Shown here in pieces: positions 16,859 through 25,675 of a stretch of 49,656 bases of DNA. Origin of the DNA: Niastella populi (lineage in GTDB: Bacteria; Bacteroidota; Bacteroidia; Chitinophagales; Chitinophagaceae); contig NZ_LWBP01000217.1 in NCBI RefSeq assembly GCF_002078015.1, positions 1 through 49,656 of the forward strand. The letters are read 5' to 3'. Position numbers and translations under genes: made by a program. Numbering within the stretch: the stretch's first letter is position 1; the number at the start of each line of letters is the position of its first letter. A model generated the notes under the pieces. It was not told the origin of the DNA. It did no database searches and was given only the letters and a program-made list of their open reading frames with translations.

Positions 16859-19800
16859 TTAATACTTAAGGAGTTTTAGGGTGCGCACCTGTTCATCGGT
16901 TTGAATGTTCACCTGGTACAATCCGTTCGGCAGTTGGGCGCCATCGATCCGCACGTTGTTACGGATGCCGGCCTCGGAAAAGCCCTGTTTTACCACTTTT
17001 ACCATTCTGCCGGTAAAGTCGTATAATCTGATGGTATACCGGCCTGCCTGCGATAAACTGAACTCGATCGTAGTGCTGTTGGTAAACGGATTTGGCCGGG
17101 CAAGGGCGGCTGATCGTAAATTGTTCGTTTTTGCTTCGCCTTCCGCCTGCATCGTCAGCACCGGCGCTTTTTCGGCAGTGGCTACCCTTGCCATTGTTTC
17201 CGGGGTCACCGGGTCCGAGGCCAGGACGCACACGGTTTGGAGCGGACTGGCGTTTTCATCCGAGGCCATTATTACAATATCGGGGTTGTATACCTGGTGT
17301 GTGCTGGTGGTATATTCATACCGGTTCAGCCCTTTTCCACTCATTAACGTTATTGGCGGGCCGAACGCAATGGAAGATAACGACGATTCCCGGTAAAGGA
17401 TATCGCTGCTGCGGGTACCATCGAAATTATTGAGGTGTTCTGAATAGAATACCCTGATTTTTCCCAGTGCCTCATTCAAAACAACAATAGGCCTGTTCCC
17501 TTCTTTTGATGAGGTTACAGGGTACAGGTTGTCCCAGGTACCGTTCGGGCGGCGTACCAGTAATGAAATGGTTGGAAGGCCGTCTTTATCATAACCCGTT
17601 TTTACGGCGCAATACAGGGAACCATCGCTGCCTGCCAGAATGTTTATATAATCATCGGCCATTCCATTACCCTGCACCAATGCCGATTGTGAGGCCGGCA
17701 CTTCGGGGTCAGACCATAGGGTTGGACCGTCGCCATCGTTATGTGTTCTGAAACCAAAGCGCTTGACGTTCTGGTTCGACCAGAATACCCCGATCTTTCC
17801 GGATGGCAGGGCAGTGATGGCGCAAATATCGCTACTCGTAATTCCAGAAGCAATGACAACCGGGGAACTCCATGTTGAATAAGGCGGGTCGCTGTGGCGC
17901 ACCACTATATTTCCACTGTTGTTCGAGGCCAGCCAGAGCCGGTTTGTAGTATCTATATCGAGCGTTGTGGTGAGGGTTCCCGACTCAAATACAATATTAA
18001 CGTTGGATGTTCTTTGGCTCCATTTTTTGTAGGTATGTAACACAGGGTCATATTCCAGGGAAACAAGATAGGAAGTGTTATTGGCGCCCCGGAACAGGAT
18101 GGCATGTACCAGGCTGCCCACCACCCTGCAATCGGACCTCGCATTCCCTGCAGTGGCGATCGATAATACGTCCGTCCATCCGGTGCCATCCAATCGGAAG
18201 ACCTTTGTTCCATCGGAGGTTGAAAGGATCGACCACCATTTCCCATCATAATTCCAAATTTTTCCCTGAGGAATTTCCCTTGTTGTGGTAGATATGGTTA
18301 TGGGGTTCACATCTGATAAAGAAGTAAATCCCTGGTAGGGGTTGGCATTGATGGTATAGCTTTGTCCGCCGGTAAACCCGCCCTGCAATGCATTTCCACC
18401 GGCATCGGTAATACCGGTATTATTATTTTTCACATCTAACCGAAGGCTGCCGCTTCCTGAAATTGCTCTTACCATTACATTCCATGCGGTGCTATCGGCG
18501 CCTGCCGGTGCAACTGCGTCGGTAAGGATGACAGAAGTTGCTTCCATGGCTATTTTCATCAGCGTTCCCCGCACATTGCCGCCACTGGTGTGCAGAATGA
18601 AATCGGCAGCATCTACTCCCTGCACTTTTTTTGAGAATACTACCTGAAAGGTCACTGCATTGGTATCGGTAACCTCACTGGCCGGCAGTAGCCTGCTGAT
18701 ACTTGTTACAACCGGAGCCCCATTTGATTCAATAGTATAGGTTTCCCCGTTCTCAAAACCGGCGGCTATACCATTGCCGGCGGTATCGGTAATTCCGGTT
18801 CCGCTGCCATTCAGGTCTAATCGCAATACACCGGTGGGTTGTACCGCATATGCCGTAACATCGTAAGCGATACTATCGGCATTGACCGCTTTCACCGAGC
18901 TGTCGCGTAGTTCGCCGGCAGCCGTTCCCGAAACCGTCATAAGGGTGAAATCGGCAGCATCTACTCCCTGCACTTTTTTTGAGAATACTACCCTGTAGGT
19001 AACTGCACTGGCACTGGTGACCTCAGTGACCGGCTGCTGCCGGTTGATGCCTGTTACCACCGGTAGCTCAATTGATTCGATAGTATAGGTTTCCCCGTTC
19101 TCAAAACCGGCGGCTATACCATTGCCTGCGGTATCGGTAATACCGGTTCCGCTGCCATTCAGGTCTAATCGCAATACACCGGTGGGTTGTACCGCATATG
19201 CCGTAACATCGTAAGCGATACTATCGGCATTGACCGCTTTCACCGAGCTGTCGCGTAGTTCGCCGGCAGCCGTTCCCGAAACCGTCATAAGGGTGAAATC
19301 GGCAGCATCGATCCCTCTTACTTTCTCAGAGAAAGCGATCCTGAATGTAAGCGTTGAATCGCTGGTTGATGGAGAAGCGGGAGACTGCCGGTTGATACTT
19401 AAAACAACCGGGGGGGTAAGATCCTGTGCTGCGCCCATCCCCTGCAATTGCATATCGAAACCCAGGTCGAAATTGGTGACCGTTTTCTGATGGATCTCAA
19501 CGGCTATTACGTTGTCGCCGCTGACAAATTGGGAATTGCTGATATCAAAGAACTGGGTTACAGATGCATTGTCGGAAGCGTCCTGTCCTAACGTTTGATA
19601 AGTAACGGTTCCCGCTTTCATCCTGTTCCGGTAAACCTCCGTTCCGTTTACATACACCACAATACCGTCATCTCTCAATACGCCGCCGGTAAACGATGAG
19701 AACATAGCCGGGTTGGCTATGGAAATCGTTTTCCTGAAATAGGTGGTAATGTATTTCTGGTTGATGTTGGGGCCATAGTTTACAATTGTTGTAAGCCCGG

Positions 19801-19996
19801 GCAGCCCATAACCGAATTTTCCGTTCCCGGTACTCCAGGCGGCATCATTGAACCCGGGCGCCCGCCAGGCGGTACCCTGATCGGAGCCGTTATCGAGATA
19901 TTTCCACGCGGAGCCATATGTAAAGAATGTGGTTTGCGCATGTGATTCATACCCGGCCAGCAACACGCATAGCCAGAACAGGAATGTTCTTTTCAT
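16859..19996 (-). CDS. T9SS-exported protein: Ig-like repeats plus BNR-type beta-propeller
   Basis: A 1045-residue secreted protein encoded inside the EPS locus. Residues 1-21 are a signal peptide. Residues about 22-190 form a jelly-roll-like domain (LRDDGIVVYVNGTEVYRN). About 196-552 are three cadherin/Ig-like repeats with a 116-residue period; the first two are nearly identical. About 555-935 resemble a BNR-repeat beta-propeller (PF15892-like), a fold also used by some polysaccharide lyases. The C-terminus has a type IX sorting domain (ARPNPFTNSTTIEFSL ... GLYQVNIQTDEQVRTLKLL). I infer a surface or extracellular protein that binds or processes the polymer made by this operon; no catalytic residues can be assigned. 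It is 34 bp after the initiating glycosyltransferase gene. Confidence 0.8.
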   Translation of the reverse strand: MKRTFLFWLCVLLAGYESHAQTTFFTYGSAWKYLDNGSDQGTAWRAPGFNDAAWSTGNGKFGYGLPGLTTIVNYGPNINQKYITTYFRKTISIANPAMFSSFTGGVLRDDGIVVYVNGTEVYRNRMKAGTVTYQTLGQDASDNASVTQFFDISNSQFVSGDNVIAVEIHQKTVTNFDLGFDMQLQGMGAAQDLTPPVVLSINRQSPASPSTSDSTLTFRIAFSEKVRGIDAADFTLMTVSGTAAGELRDSSVKAVNADSIAYDVTAYAVQPTGVLRLDLNGSGTGITDTAGNGIAAGFENGETYTIESIELPVVTGINRQQPVTEVTSASAVTYRVVFSKKVQGVDAADFTLMTVSGTAAGELRDSSVKAVNADSIAYDVTAYAVQPTGVLRLDLNGSGTGITDTAGNGIAAGFENGETYTIESNGAPVVTSISRLLPASEVTDTNAVTFQVVFSKKVQGVDAADFILHTSGGNVRGTLMKIAMEATSVILTDAVAPAGADSTAWNVMVRAISGSGSLRLDVKNNNTGITDAGGNALQGGFTGGQSYTINANPYQGFTSLSDVNPITISTTTREIPQGKIWNYDGKWWSILSTSDGTKVFRLDGTGWTDVLSIATAGNARSDCRVVGSLVHAILFRGANNTSYLVSLEYDPVLHTYKKWSQRTSNVNIVFESGTLTTTLDIDTTNRLWLASNNSGNIVVRHSDPPYSTWSSPVVIASGITSSDICAITALPSGKIGVFWSNQNVKRFGFRTHNDGDGPTLWSDPEVPASQSALVQGNGMADDYINILAGSDGSLYCAVKTGYDKDGLPTISLLVRRPNGTWDNLYPVTSSKEGNRPIVVLNEALGKIRVFYSEHLNNFDGTRSSDILYRESSLSSIAFGPPITLMSGKGLNRYEYTTSTHQVYNPDIVIMASDENASPLQTVCVLASDPVTPETMARVATAEKAPVLTMQAEGEAKTNNLRSAALARPNPFTNSTTIEFSLSQAGRYTIRLYDFTGRMVKVVKQGFSEAGIRNNVRIDGAQLPNGLYQVNIQTDEQVRTLKLLKY
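18726..18961 (-). repeat. Near-identical 236-bp repeat, copy 2 (in the propeller gene)
   Basis: This segment matches 19074-19309 with three differences in 236 bp; the tandem period is 348 bp (116 codons). A shorter identical stretch of the same period continues at about 18600-18645. Recent duplication or ongoing gene conversion is implied. Confidence 0.9.
19074..19309 (-). repeat. Near-identical 236-bp repeat, copy 1 (in the propeller gene)
   Basis: Partner of 18726-18961, 348 bp away, in frame, encoding identical residues from DAADFTLMTVSGTAAGEL through GETYTIES. Confidence 0.9.
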
Positions 19997-20030
19997 GGCA
20001 GATGGCGTTTTTAAATGTCAGATCAATTAT

Positions 20031-21446
20031 TTAGTAAGCATTTTTACGCACTTTGGAGCTAAAGATGGTAAGAAAAATGATCCTGATGTCGAGCCGGAAC
20101 GACCAGTTCTCTACATACCACAGATCGTGCAGGGTACGCTGTCTTTTTTGTTCTTCCGTATCGGTAGGGCCCCGCCAGCCGTTGATCTGCGCCCAGCCCG
20201 TAATACCGGGTTTTACATAATGCCGCAGCATGTAATGGTAAACGTTTTGTTGTAACTGAAGGTTGAGGTATCTTCTGTGCGGGCGCGGGCCCACCACGCT
20301 CATGGTTCCCAGCAATACATTGATGAACTGCGGCAATTCGTCGATGCTGTACTTTCTCAGTATTTTACCAATGCGGGTGATCCGCGGGTCATTTAGCTGC
20401 GTGGACTGCGTTCCGGCTGCCGAATCATCATTTTGACGCATGCTCCGGAACTTGAACAGTTTGAATGGCTTGCCGCCTTTGCCGATCCTGATGGGACAAT
20501 AAAAGACCGGTCCGCGTGATTCGAGTTTTATCAATATGGCTATGACCAGGAAGAGCGGTAATAAGAAAGCGAGGGCTGCAACGGCAAATACCTTGTCGAA
20601 ACAATTCTTAATAAAGCCGGCAAACTTCCCATCGCAGGGCGTTTCGCGTATGTTCACTGCATCTACCTGCCCGAACCTGGTGATCCTGTAATGATTGCCG
20701 AACAACTCATGATAATCCAAAACATATTTAACCCTTATGCCATGGTAATCGGCTACCGACAGCACCTTTTGAATATTTATTTTTTCGTGATCGGGTAATG
20801 CGATCACAATTTCATCGATGGCATTGGCCTGCAGGTATACATCGATATTGTCAAGGTCGCCTAATACCTTTTTACTTTCGATCATACAGGCGTCCTGGTT
20901 GCAGGTTATAAACCCTTTTAACTGGTAACCGGGGTTATGGCTTGTAGCAACCTGGTCCTCTACGATCTTCGCTTTGTTTCCCGTGCCGGCAACGATAACG
21001 CATTTTGGCGTGGCCGTTTCGCCATTCAGCCTGTCGATAAGTAAAAAATTAATTAAGATGTCGAGCGCAAAAATAGCGAAGGTGATGGTAATAACCTGTT
21101 TCCAGAACATAACGGGAACAGGTAAATACAACAGTACAACGAACTCAAGAATGATAAGGCTTATGTATGTTTTTAAATGGCTCGAAAACCGCTTTTGACG
21201 TTTTACGGTTAAACTGGCATACCGGTGTTTTACCAGATACTCCACAAGGCACCACAGAATAATAGAAACTGATAATGCGATCCAATCTCGTTTTGAAAAG
21301 CTGAAATCCCGGTAACAATAAAAAACAGTGATGAAAACAAAGATCAGCGGAAGTAGATCAACTGCCAGGTAAGGGATCTCGCTTTTCTGCTTTTGAACAG
21401 GCATATGAAAGCTCGCTTTAATAGTGAAGAAATTCAGGAACGTCAC
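20031..21446 (-). CDS. Polyprenyl-phosphate glycosyl-1-phosphate transferase (initiates the EPS unit)
   Basis: A 471-residue membrane enzyme of the WcaJ/WbaP type. It transfers the first sugar-1-phosphate from a nucleotide sugar to undecaprenyl phosphate. Four or five membrane segments occupy residues about 25-160, followed by a soluble Rossmann-like domain (CVIVAGTGNKAKIVEDQV, about 170-270). A membrane segment at about 285-310 (AVAALAFLLPLFLVIAILI) leads to the catalytic domain (FKLFKFRSMR, KYSIDELPQFINVLLGTMSVVGPRP, KPGITGWAQINGWRG). The typical catalytic pair is represented by D-E in SIDELPQ. Start at 21446. It sits 40 bp after the methyltransferase gene in the distal half of the locus rather than near the head. 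Confidence 0.92.
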   Translation of the reverse strand: MTFLNFFTIKASFHMPVQKQKSEIPYLAVDLLPLIFVFITVFYCYRDFSFSKRDWIALSVSIILWCLVEYLVKHRYASLTVKRQKRFSSHLKTYISLIILEFVVLLYLPVPVMFWKQVITITFAIFALDILINFLLIDRLNGETATPKCVIVAGTGNKAKIVEDQVATSHNPGYQLKGFITCNQDACMIESKKVLGDLDNIDVYLQANAIDEIVIALPDHEKINIQKVLSVADYHGIRVKYVLDYHELFGNHYRITRFGQVDAVNIRETPCDGKFAGFIKNCFDKVFAVAALAFLLPLFLVIAILIKLESRGPVFYCPIRIGKGGKPFKLFKFRSMRQNDDSAAGTQSTQLNDPRITRIGKILRKYSIDELPQFINVLLGTMSVVGPRPHRRYLNLQLQQNVYHYMLRHYVKPGITGWAQINGWRGPTDTEEQKRQRTLHDLWYVENWSFRLDIRIIFLTIFSSKVRKNAY

Positions 21447-21486
21447 AGGGAATATTGGTATTTAGCGGGAATGAAGAGCGGGCAGG

Positions 21487-22227
21487 TTATTTATTCATGG
21501 TAAACTTGAATCCACTTCTTGTCATATACGACATGAAGTAGTTATCCATGAGCAATTTGCCGGGATAGCCCAGCCTGTTTGGGGTGAGCCAGTGGGTGGT
21601 TGGATTTTTAAAACCGGCCGCTTTGAGCAGCGAGATCCAGGTTTTGGGCTGCTGATGTTTGTGCCACTCTATACTTGGTACGAAGATGTTCTTAATGCCA
21701 AGATCATTGAAGAAATTGTTGCGCGAAGCATCGGTAACTATCAAAGTGCCGTTTGGTTTCATGACCCTGTATACGTTTTTGAAAACGGCCAGGTACCGGT
21801 GATAGCTTGCGTCATCATCCAGTAAATGAATACAGGCTTCTTCATCGAGGTGGTTGATAGAGGCATGCATTATGACAATATCAAACGATGCGGCCTCAGT
21901 TTGTTTCAGGTATTCCTGCAACGTAAGCGGCAGCAGATTTACGGGGAGTGATTCCGGCAGTTCGCTGCGGATCTCGTTATAGCCGTTTATCATTCCGTTC
22001 CGCGAGCCGTCTACTTCTGGCTCGAGGCATATGGCCCTTTTTGCGCCTTTTATTGCCGCGTAAAATGAAAGCAAACCCCGGCCGCCGCCTACATCCAGTA
22101 CATCTTTTTCTGCCAGTTGAACATTTTCGAAAAGATTGTTGAGGTAGAATTTCAAATTCGATTTGCGGGAATACATTTTTTTGCTGACCATGAGGTCATA
22201 AAAATCGGTAGCAATTTTCTGTGTCAT
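21487..22227 (-). CDS. Class I SAM-dependent methyltransferase
   Basis: A 246-residue cytoplasmic methyltransferase. The SAM-binding motif I is VLDVGGGRGLLSFYAA (about residues 41-56), followed by an acidic end of strand 2 (CLEPEVDG), a motif IV region (FDIVIMHASINHL) and the post-motif strand GTLIVTDASRNN. The remaining C-terminal 90 residues are family-specific. Within an EPS locus it may O-methylate a sugar or a lipid-linked intermediate; the target is not deducible. It is preceded by a 182-bp gap filled by heptamer-repeat element B, the only large gap in the locus, so it may start a separately controlled distal segment. Confidence 0.8.
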   Translation of the reverse strand: MTQKIATDFYDLMVSKKMYSRKSNLKFYLNNLFENVQLAEKDVLDVGGGRGLLSFYAAIKGAKRAICLEPEVDGSRNGMINGYNEIRSELPESLPVNLLPLTLQEYLKQTEAASFDIVIMHASINHLDEEACIHLLDDDASYHRYLAVFKNVYRVMKPNGTLIVTDASRNNFFNDLGIKNIFVPSIEWHKHQQPKTWISLLKAAGFKNPTTHWLTPNRLGYPGKLLMDNYFMSYMTRSGFKFTMNK

Positions 22228-22265
22228 GATTTAAGATTTAAGAAAAATTACTGCTAACGTTCAGG

Positions 22266-22413
22266 CTTAACGTGAAACGTGAAACGTGAAACGGCAAACC
22301 TCAACGCGGCCTGCCTTGCTAAGGCAAGCGGTTTTTTAACGGCGCAGTCAGGTGAAACATCCTGAACACTCGGGAATCCTTTCACGTTTCACGTTTGCCG
22401 TTTCACGTTTCAC
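22266..22413. repeat. Heptamer-repeat element B (inverted arrays of 7-bp units)
   Basis: Left array: three exact GTGAAAC units (22272-22292) then GGCAAAC (22293-22299). Right array: GTTTCAC (22386-22392), GTTTGCC (22393-22399) and two GTTTCAC (22400-22413), the exact inverted forms. About 85 bp lie between, with smaller hairpins such as GCCTT-GCT-AAGGC. The last unit contains the TGA stop of the dehydrogenase gene. It shares its unit family and architecture with element A (11041-11185). Confidence 0.9.
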
Positions 22414-23717
22414 CAGCAGATCCCTTCATAATTCGGCAGTTCTTCCAGGTCGTGAATTCTGGCAAGGTCGATGATGGCGCTTTTTTCTTTCAACAGATGG
22501 TGATAGTTTTTGCCATCGAAATTGCGGTGGCTGATGACAACCACATCATTTGCCGAAATAGCATCTTCCAGGTTATTACTGATGTGTTCCGACAAGTGCG
22601 GTAAACGCTCATTGATGTACGCTTTATTGGCGCCTATCAGTTTCGACAGGTTAACGTATTCATCATAAATGGTAAGCCGGTAACCTTTGCCTATAAGCGT
22701 TTCGGCCAGGTCAACGTACGGACTGAACCGCAGATCGTCTGTTCCCTCTTTAAAGCTCAACCCCACCATACAAATATTCTTCTTGCCGGTTTCGGTGATC
22801 ATGTCAACCGCTTTTTTGCGGTGTTGTTCATTGGAGGAATTGATCATTGACAGTACAGGCGTATCGATATAGTTATCGTGCCCAAGCGTTACCAGCCCTT
22901 TAAGGTCTTTGGGTAAACAGGAGCCGCCGAATACATAGCCCGGTTTCAGGTATGCCGGCGAAATATTCAGCCGGGTGTCTTTGCAGAACAGGTCCATTAC
23001 CTTGAACGGATCTATATGCAATGCTTTACAAATGGTGCCTACTTCATTGGAGAAGGCAATTTTCAGGGCGTGGAAGCTATTGTTTACATATTTAATGATC
23101 TCCGCTACTTTAATGTCGGTTATTTCAATGGGCGCATTCAGGCAACGGTATAATGAAGCCACTTTTTCCATGGCAACCGTATTATCGCCGCCCACTACTG
23201 TAATTGCCGGATGATAATAATCATATACAGCTGATCCTTCCCGTAAAAATTCGGGATTTGAAACCACGGAGAAATGGTGGCCTCTTTTTTTGCCTGAGCA
23301 TTCTTCCACAATTTCACCATAGCGTATGTTGGTGCCCGGCACCACTGTGCTACGGATCACCACTGTATGAAAACCGTCCTTTGTTTTCAGCGCCTTTCCT
23401 ATTTGTTCAGCCGTTTTAAAAATGTAAGAAAGGTTCAGGTGGCCGTTCGATGAGGGGGGCGTACCTACGCAAATAATGCTAAGGTCGGTGTTGTGCACGG
23501 CTTCTTCGGCGCAGATGGTTGCTGAAATACTGCCCTTCGCATGTCCTTCGGCCAGAATGTGGTCGATGTCTTTTTCCTGTATAGTGGCCTGGCCGTTATT
23601 GATAAGCTCCACTTTGAATTCGCTTACATCAACTCCTATTACTTCATGGCCGTTTTTGGCTAGGCAGCCAACACTTACACATCCTACATAGCCTAATCCG
23701 AAAATCGAGATTTTCAT
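22410..23717 (-). CDS. Nucleotide-sugar dehydrogenase, GDP-mannose 6-dehydrogenase-like
   Basis: A 435-residue UDP-glucose/GDP-mannose dehydrogenase family enzyme making a nucleotide-linked uronic acid with two NAD reductions. The N-terminal NAD domain has GLGYVG (residues 7-12) and VIGVD. The catalytic cysteine is C267 in FGGSCLPKD, and the SNPEFLREGSAVYDYYHP segment and the Leu in SCLPKD are closer to AlgD-type GDP-mannose dehydrogenases than to UDP-glucose dehydrogenases, which usually read SCFPKD. Yet the same locus encodes a UDP-glucuronate 4-epimerase, which needs UDP-glucuronate, so the substrate is open. The gene lies 6 bp after the DUF354 gene, and its TGA stop is part of heptamer element B. 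Confidence 0.88.
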   Translation of the reverse strand: MKISIFGLGYVGCVSVGCLAKNGHEVIGVDVSEFKVELINNGQATIQEKDIDHILAEGHAKGSISATICAEEAVHNTDLSIICVGTPPSSNGHLNLSYIFKTAEQIGKALKTKDGFHTVVIRSTVVPGTNIRYGEIVEECSGKKRGHHFSVVSNPEFLREGSAVYDYYHPAITVVGGDNTVAMEKVASLYRCLNAPIEITDIKVAEIIKYVNNSFHALKIAFSNEVGTICKALHIDPFKVMDLFCKDTRLNISPAYLKPGYVFGGSCLPKDLKGLVTLGHDNYIDTPVLSMINSSNEQHRKKAVDMITETGKKNICMVGLSFKEGTDDLRFSPYVDLAETLIGKGYRLTIYDEYVNLSKLIGANKAYINERLPHLSEHISNNLEDAISANDVVVISHRNFDGKNYHHLLKEKSAIIDLARIHDLEELPNYEGICW

Positions 23718-23723
23718 GGTGTG

Positions 23724-24743
23724 TTACAATTTATATCTGTTAATCTGCTCTTTCATAAAGACGGTCATATCGTCCCATTGCTGAAGCAGTTGGTTTCTTG
23801 TTCCTGATTGTTTTTCGCGGTCGAAATGCATGTCAATGCATTTATTTATAAAAGGCAATGCACTGTCGCCCGGTAAATGTTGCAGCAGGCCCGCTTCCAT
23901 CAGCAGTTCATTGGCTTTCATTTTACGGGTGCCGCAGTAAATGCCCGGCACACCGAGCATAGCTCCTTCCCTTGCCATGCTGTCGCCCGATGACAGCACC
24001 AGCCGCGAGTAATAAATGAGCGAGTGAATATCTTCCACCGGTTCCTGTAAAATGGTCCAGTGTTTTGGGTACCTGCCGGCATAACTTTTATCTTCCAGCG
24101 ATAAAACAACCCTGGTGTTTGTATGTATGTTACCGGCAAAACTGCTGATGATGCCGTCCTGCTGGTTGTAATAGTTGAATGATTTGTTGCTTACCTCGCG
24201 CACAAAAATGTATTCATATGGTTCAAGGCCGTATGGCGTGAGCGCTTTTTCTGCCGGTTTGAACCGGCTGGGGCTTAAGTAGCTCCATTCCTTTAAACAA
24301 TTGAACACCGATACTTTGCTGCTCTTTTCAACGATGGGCGGAAAGAACAACTGGCTCGACAAGCCGGCGTTTATGCGGTTGATGCGCCTGCGTTCAGGAT
24401 CGTCATAAAACTGTATCACCGGTATGCCGGCAATTTTACAGGCAAGCGCCAAAGGAATACTGCTGGCCGCTACGCAGATGTTATAATTCTCTTTTTTTAT
24501 CAGGTCAAGAAAAGCAAGCGTGCGTTTGATATTGCCATCCCAGAGGATCGACCATTTTGTACCATTGCTGCTACCCACCGGCACCGTATTGAAACCCGGA
24601 TATTCCTTTTTAATTATGCCGGGTAATTTGCCCCGTTGCAGATAACAGATCGTTACCTCCCAGTTCTCCTCCTGCAATTCCTTCGAGATCCCTTTGAAAA
24701 GGTTAAGCTGCGCGGGATGTTTTATGTCGAAAAGGATCTTCAT
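23724..24743 (-). CDS. DUF354 family protein (putative glycosyltransferase-like)
   Basis: The 339-residue protein starts MKILFDIKHPAQLNLFKGI, the hallmark beginning of the DUF354 family (PF04007), whose members have a GT-B-like fold and occur in archaeal and bacterial polysaccharide clusters. The C-terminal half has the typical SSGDSMAREGAMLGVPGIYCGTRKMKANEL stretch (about residues 250-280), reminiscent of the nucleotide-sugar binding loop in UDP-GlcNAc 2-epimerases and MurG-like enzymes. No biochemical role is established for the family. It is only 3 bp after the deacetylase gene and 6 bp before the dehydrogenase gene, so co-translation is likely. Confidence 0.8.
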   Translation of the reverse strand: MKILFDIKHPAQLNLFKGISKELQEENWEVTICYLQRGKLPGIIKKEYPGFNTVPVGSSNGTKWSILWDGNIKRTLAFLDLIKKENYNICVAASSIPLALACKIAGIPVIQFYDDPERRRINRINAGLSSQLFFPPIVEKSSKVSVFNCLKEWSYLSPSRFKPAEKALTPYGLEPYEYIFVREVSNKSFNYYNQQDGIISSFAGNIHTNTRVVLSLEDKSYAGRYPKHWTILQEPVEDIHSLIYYSRLVLSSGDSMAREGAMLGVPGIYCGTRKMKANELLMEAGLLQHLPGDSALPFINKCIDMHFDREKQSGTRNQLLQQWDDMTVFMKEQINRYKL

Positions 24744-24746
24744 GTG

Positions 24747-25664
24747 TCAGTTTTTTAAACCGGGATGCGGTATTCTCAACATCATCGACTGCCATACGCC
24801 GGTAATACGGCAGATGTTTTCGGCGGCTGATGCGCCTTCCAGGAAACCAAATCTTGGCAACATGTAATGGTCTTTCAGCAGTTCGGGCGTGAGGTATTTC
24901 GGTTGAGAACAAAAGGCCAGTTTATAATCGAGGTTATTCAGGATCTGAATTTCGCGCTGGCTAAAATCACCATTAGGGTATGCAAAATAAGGCACCTCCT
25001 TCCCTATCCATGCTTCCAGTTTTTGCCGCGATGTTTTTAATTCGTCATAAACCTGTTTGTCCTGGCAGTTAATGAGAATAGGATGTGTTTGGGTATGTGA
25101 CCCGATGGTTACGAAGGGAGAATTGGCAATTGATATTACCTCTTCAACCGTCATGGCGTCCCTGCCGGGGAACACTTTCTTTTTCAACTCCTGTATTATG
25201 CCCAGCCGTTTTTCTTCCGGCATTTTTTTCAATTCCTTTTTAGTGAATTCCAGCATTCCCTTTTGTTTGGCCTGGTGCACATACGACCACCAGTAAGCGC
25301 CTTCTTCAGCCGGTGTGGTTGATACAAAAATGGTCACCGGCACTTCGTACCTGTTGGCTACCTCTACCACGTTCTTTACGTTCGACTGCCAGCCATCATC
25401 CACTGTAATGCAAACCCCGCCCGTAGGGAATGGCAACTCCCCTTTTTTTACCTTTTCAATGTCGTATGGACTTAAAAACCTGAACCCTTTTTTCTTCAGC
25501 CACCTCACACAGAATTCAAACTCCTGTTTTTCGGGCTTGTGAAAATAGAGGGGGATGATACATGGTGTATTCAATGCTTTTTTCCTGGCCTGACGTACAA
25601 ATCCTGCCAGAATAAATGTATTCGCGGCTATATAACCGAGTACATTTCGTAAACTTCTGCGCAT
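24747..25664 (-). CDS. Polysaccharide deacetylase (NodB-type, CE4)
   Basis: A 305-residue protein with a hydrophobic N-terminal anchor (about residues 8-24), then a CE4 deacetylase domain. Motif 1 is TVDDGW (D89-D90), motif 2 is SHTQTHP (H190 and H194, the metal ligands), and motif 3 is FAYPNGDF. Such enzymes remove N- or O-acetyl groups from amino-sugar polymers or lipid-linked precursors. The order of motifs and the metal-binding triad D-H-H are intact, so activity is expected. In this locus it could partially deacetylate the EPS, making it cationic in part, while two GNAT proteins add acyl groups elsewhere. Membrane anchoring suggests action in the periplasm. Confidence 0.88.
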   Translation of the reverse strand: MRRSLRNVLGYIAANTFILAGFVRQARKKALNTPCIIPLYFHKPEKQEFEFCVRWLKKKGFRFLSPYDIEKVKKGELPFPTGGVCITVDDGWQSNVKNVVEVANRYEVPVTIFVSTTPAEEGAYWWSYVHQAKQKGMLEFTKKELKKMPEEKRLGIIQELKKKVFPGRDAMTVEEVISIANSPFVTIGSHTQTHPILINCQDKQVYDELKTSRQKLEAWIGKEVPYFAYPNGDFSQREIQILNNLDYKLAFCSQPKYLTPELLKDHYMLPRFGFLEGASAAENICRITGVWQSMMLRIPHPGLKN

Positions 25665-25675
25665 AACCTGGGGGT

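Noticed and set aside
18726-19309. Insertion sequence explaining the 236-bp duplication
   Set aside because: Copies are in frame, encode a repeated protein domain, and have no inverted ends or transposase.
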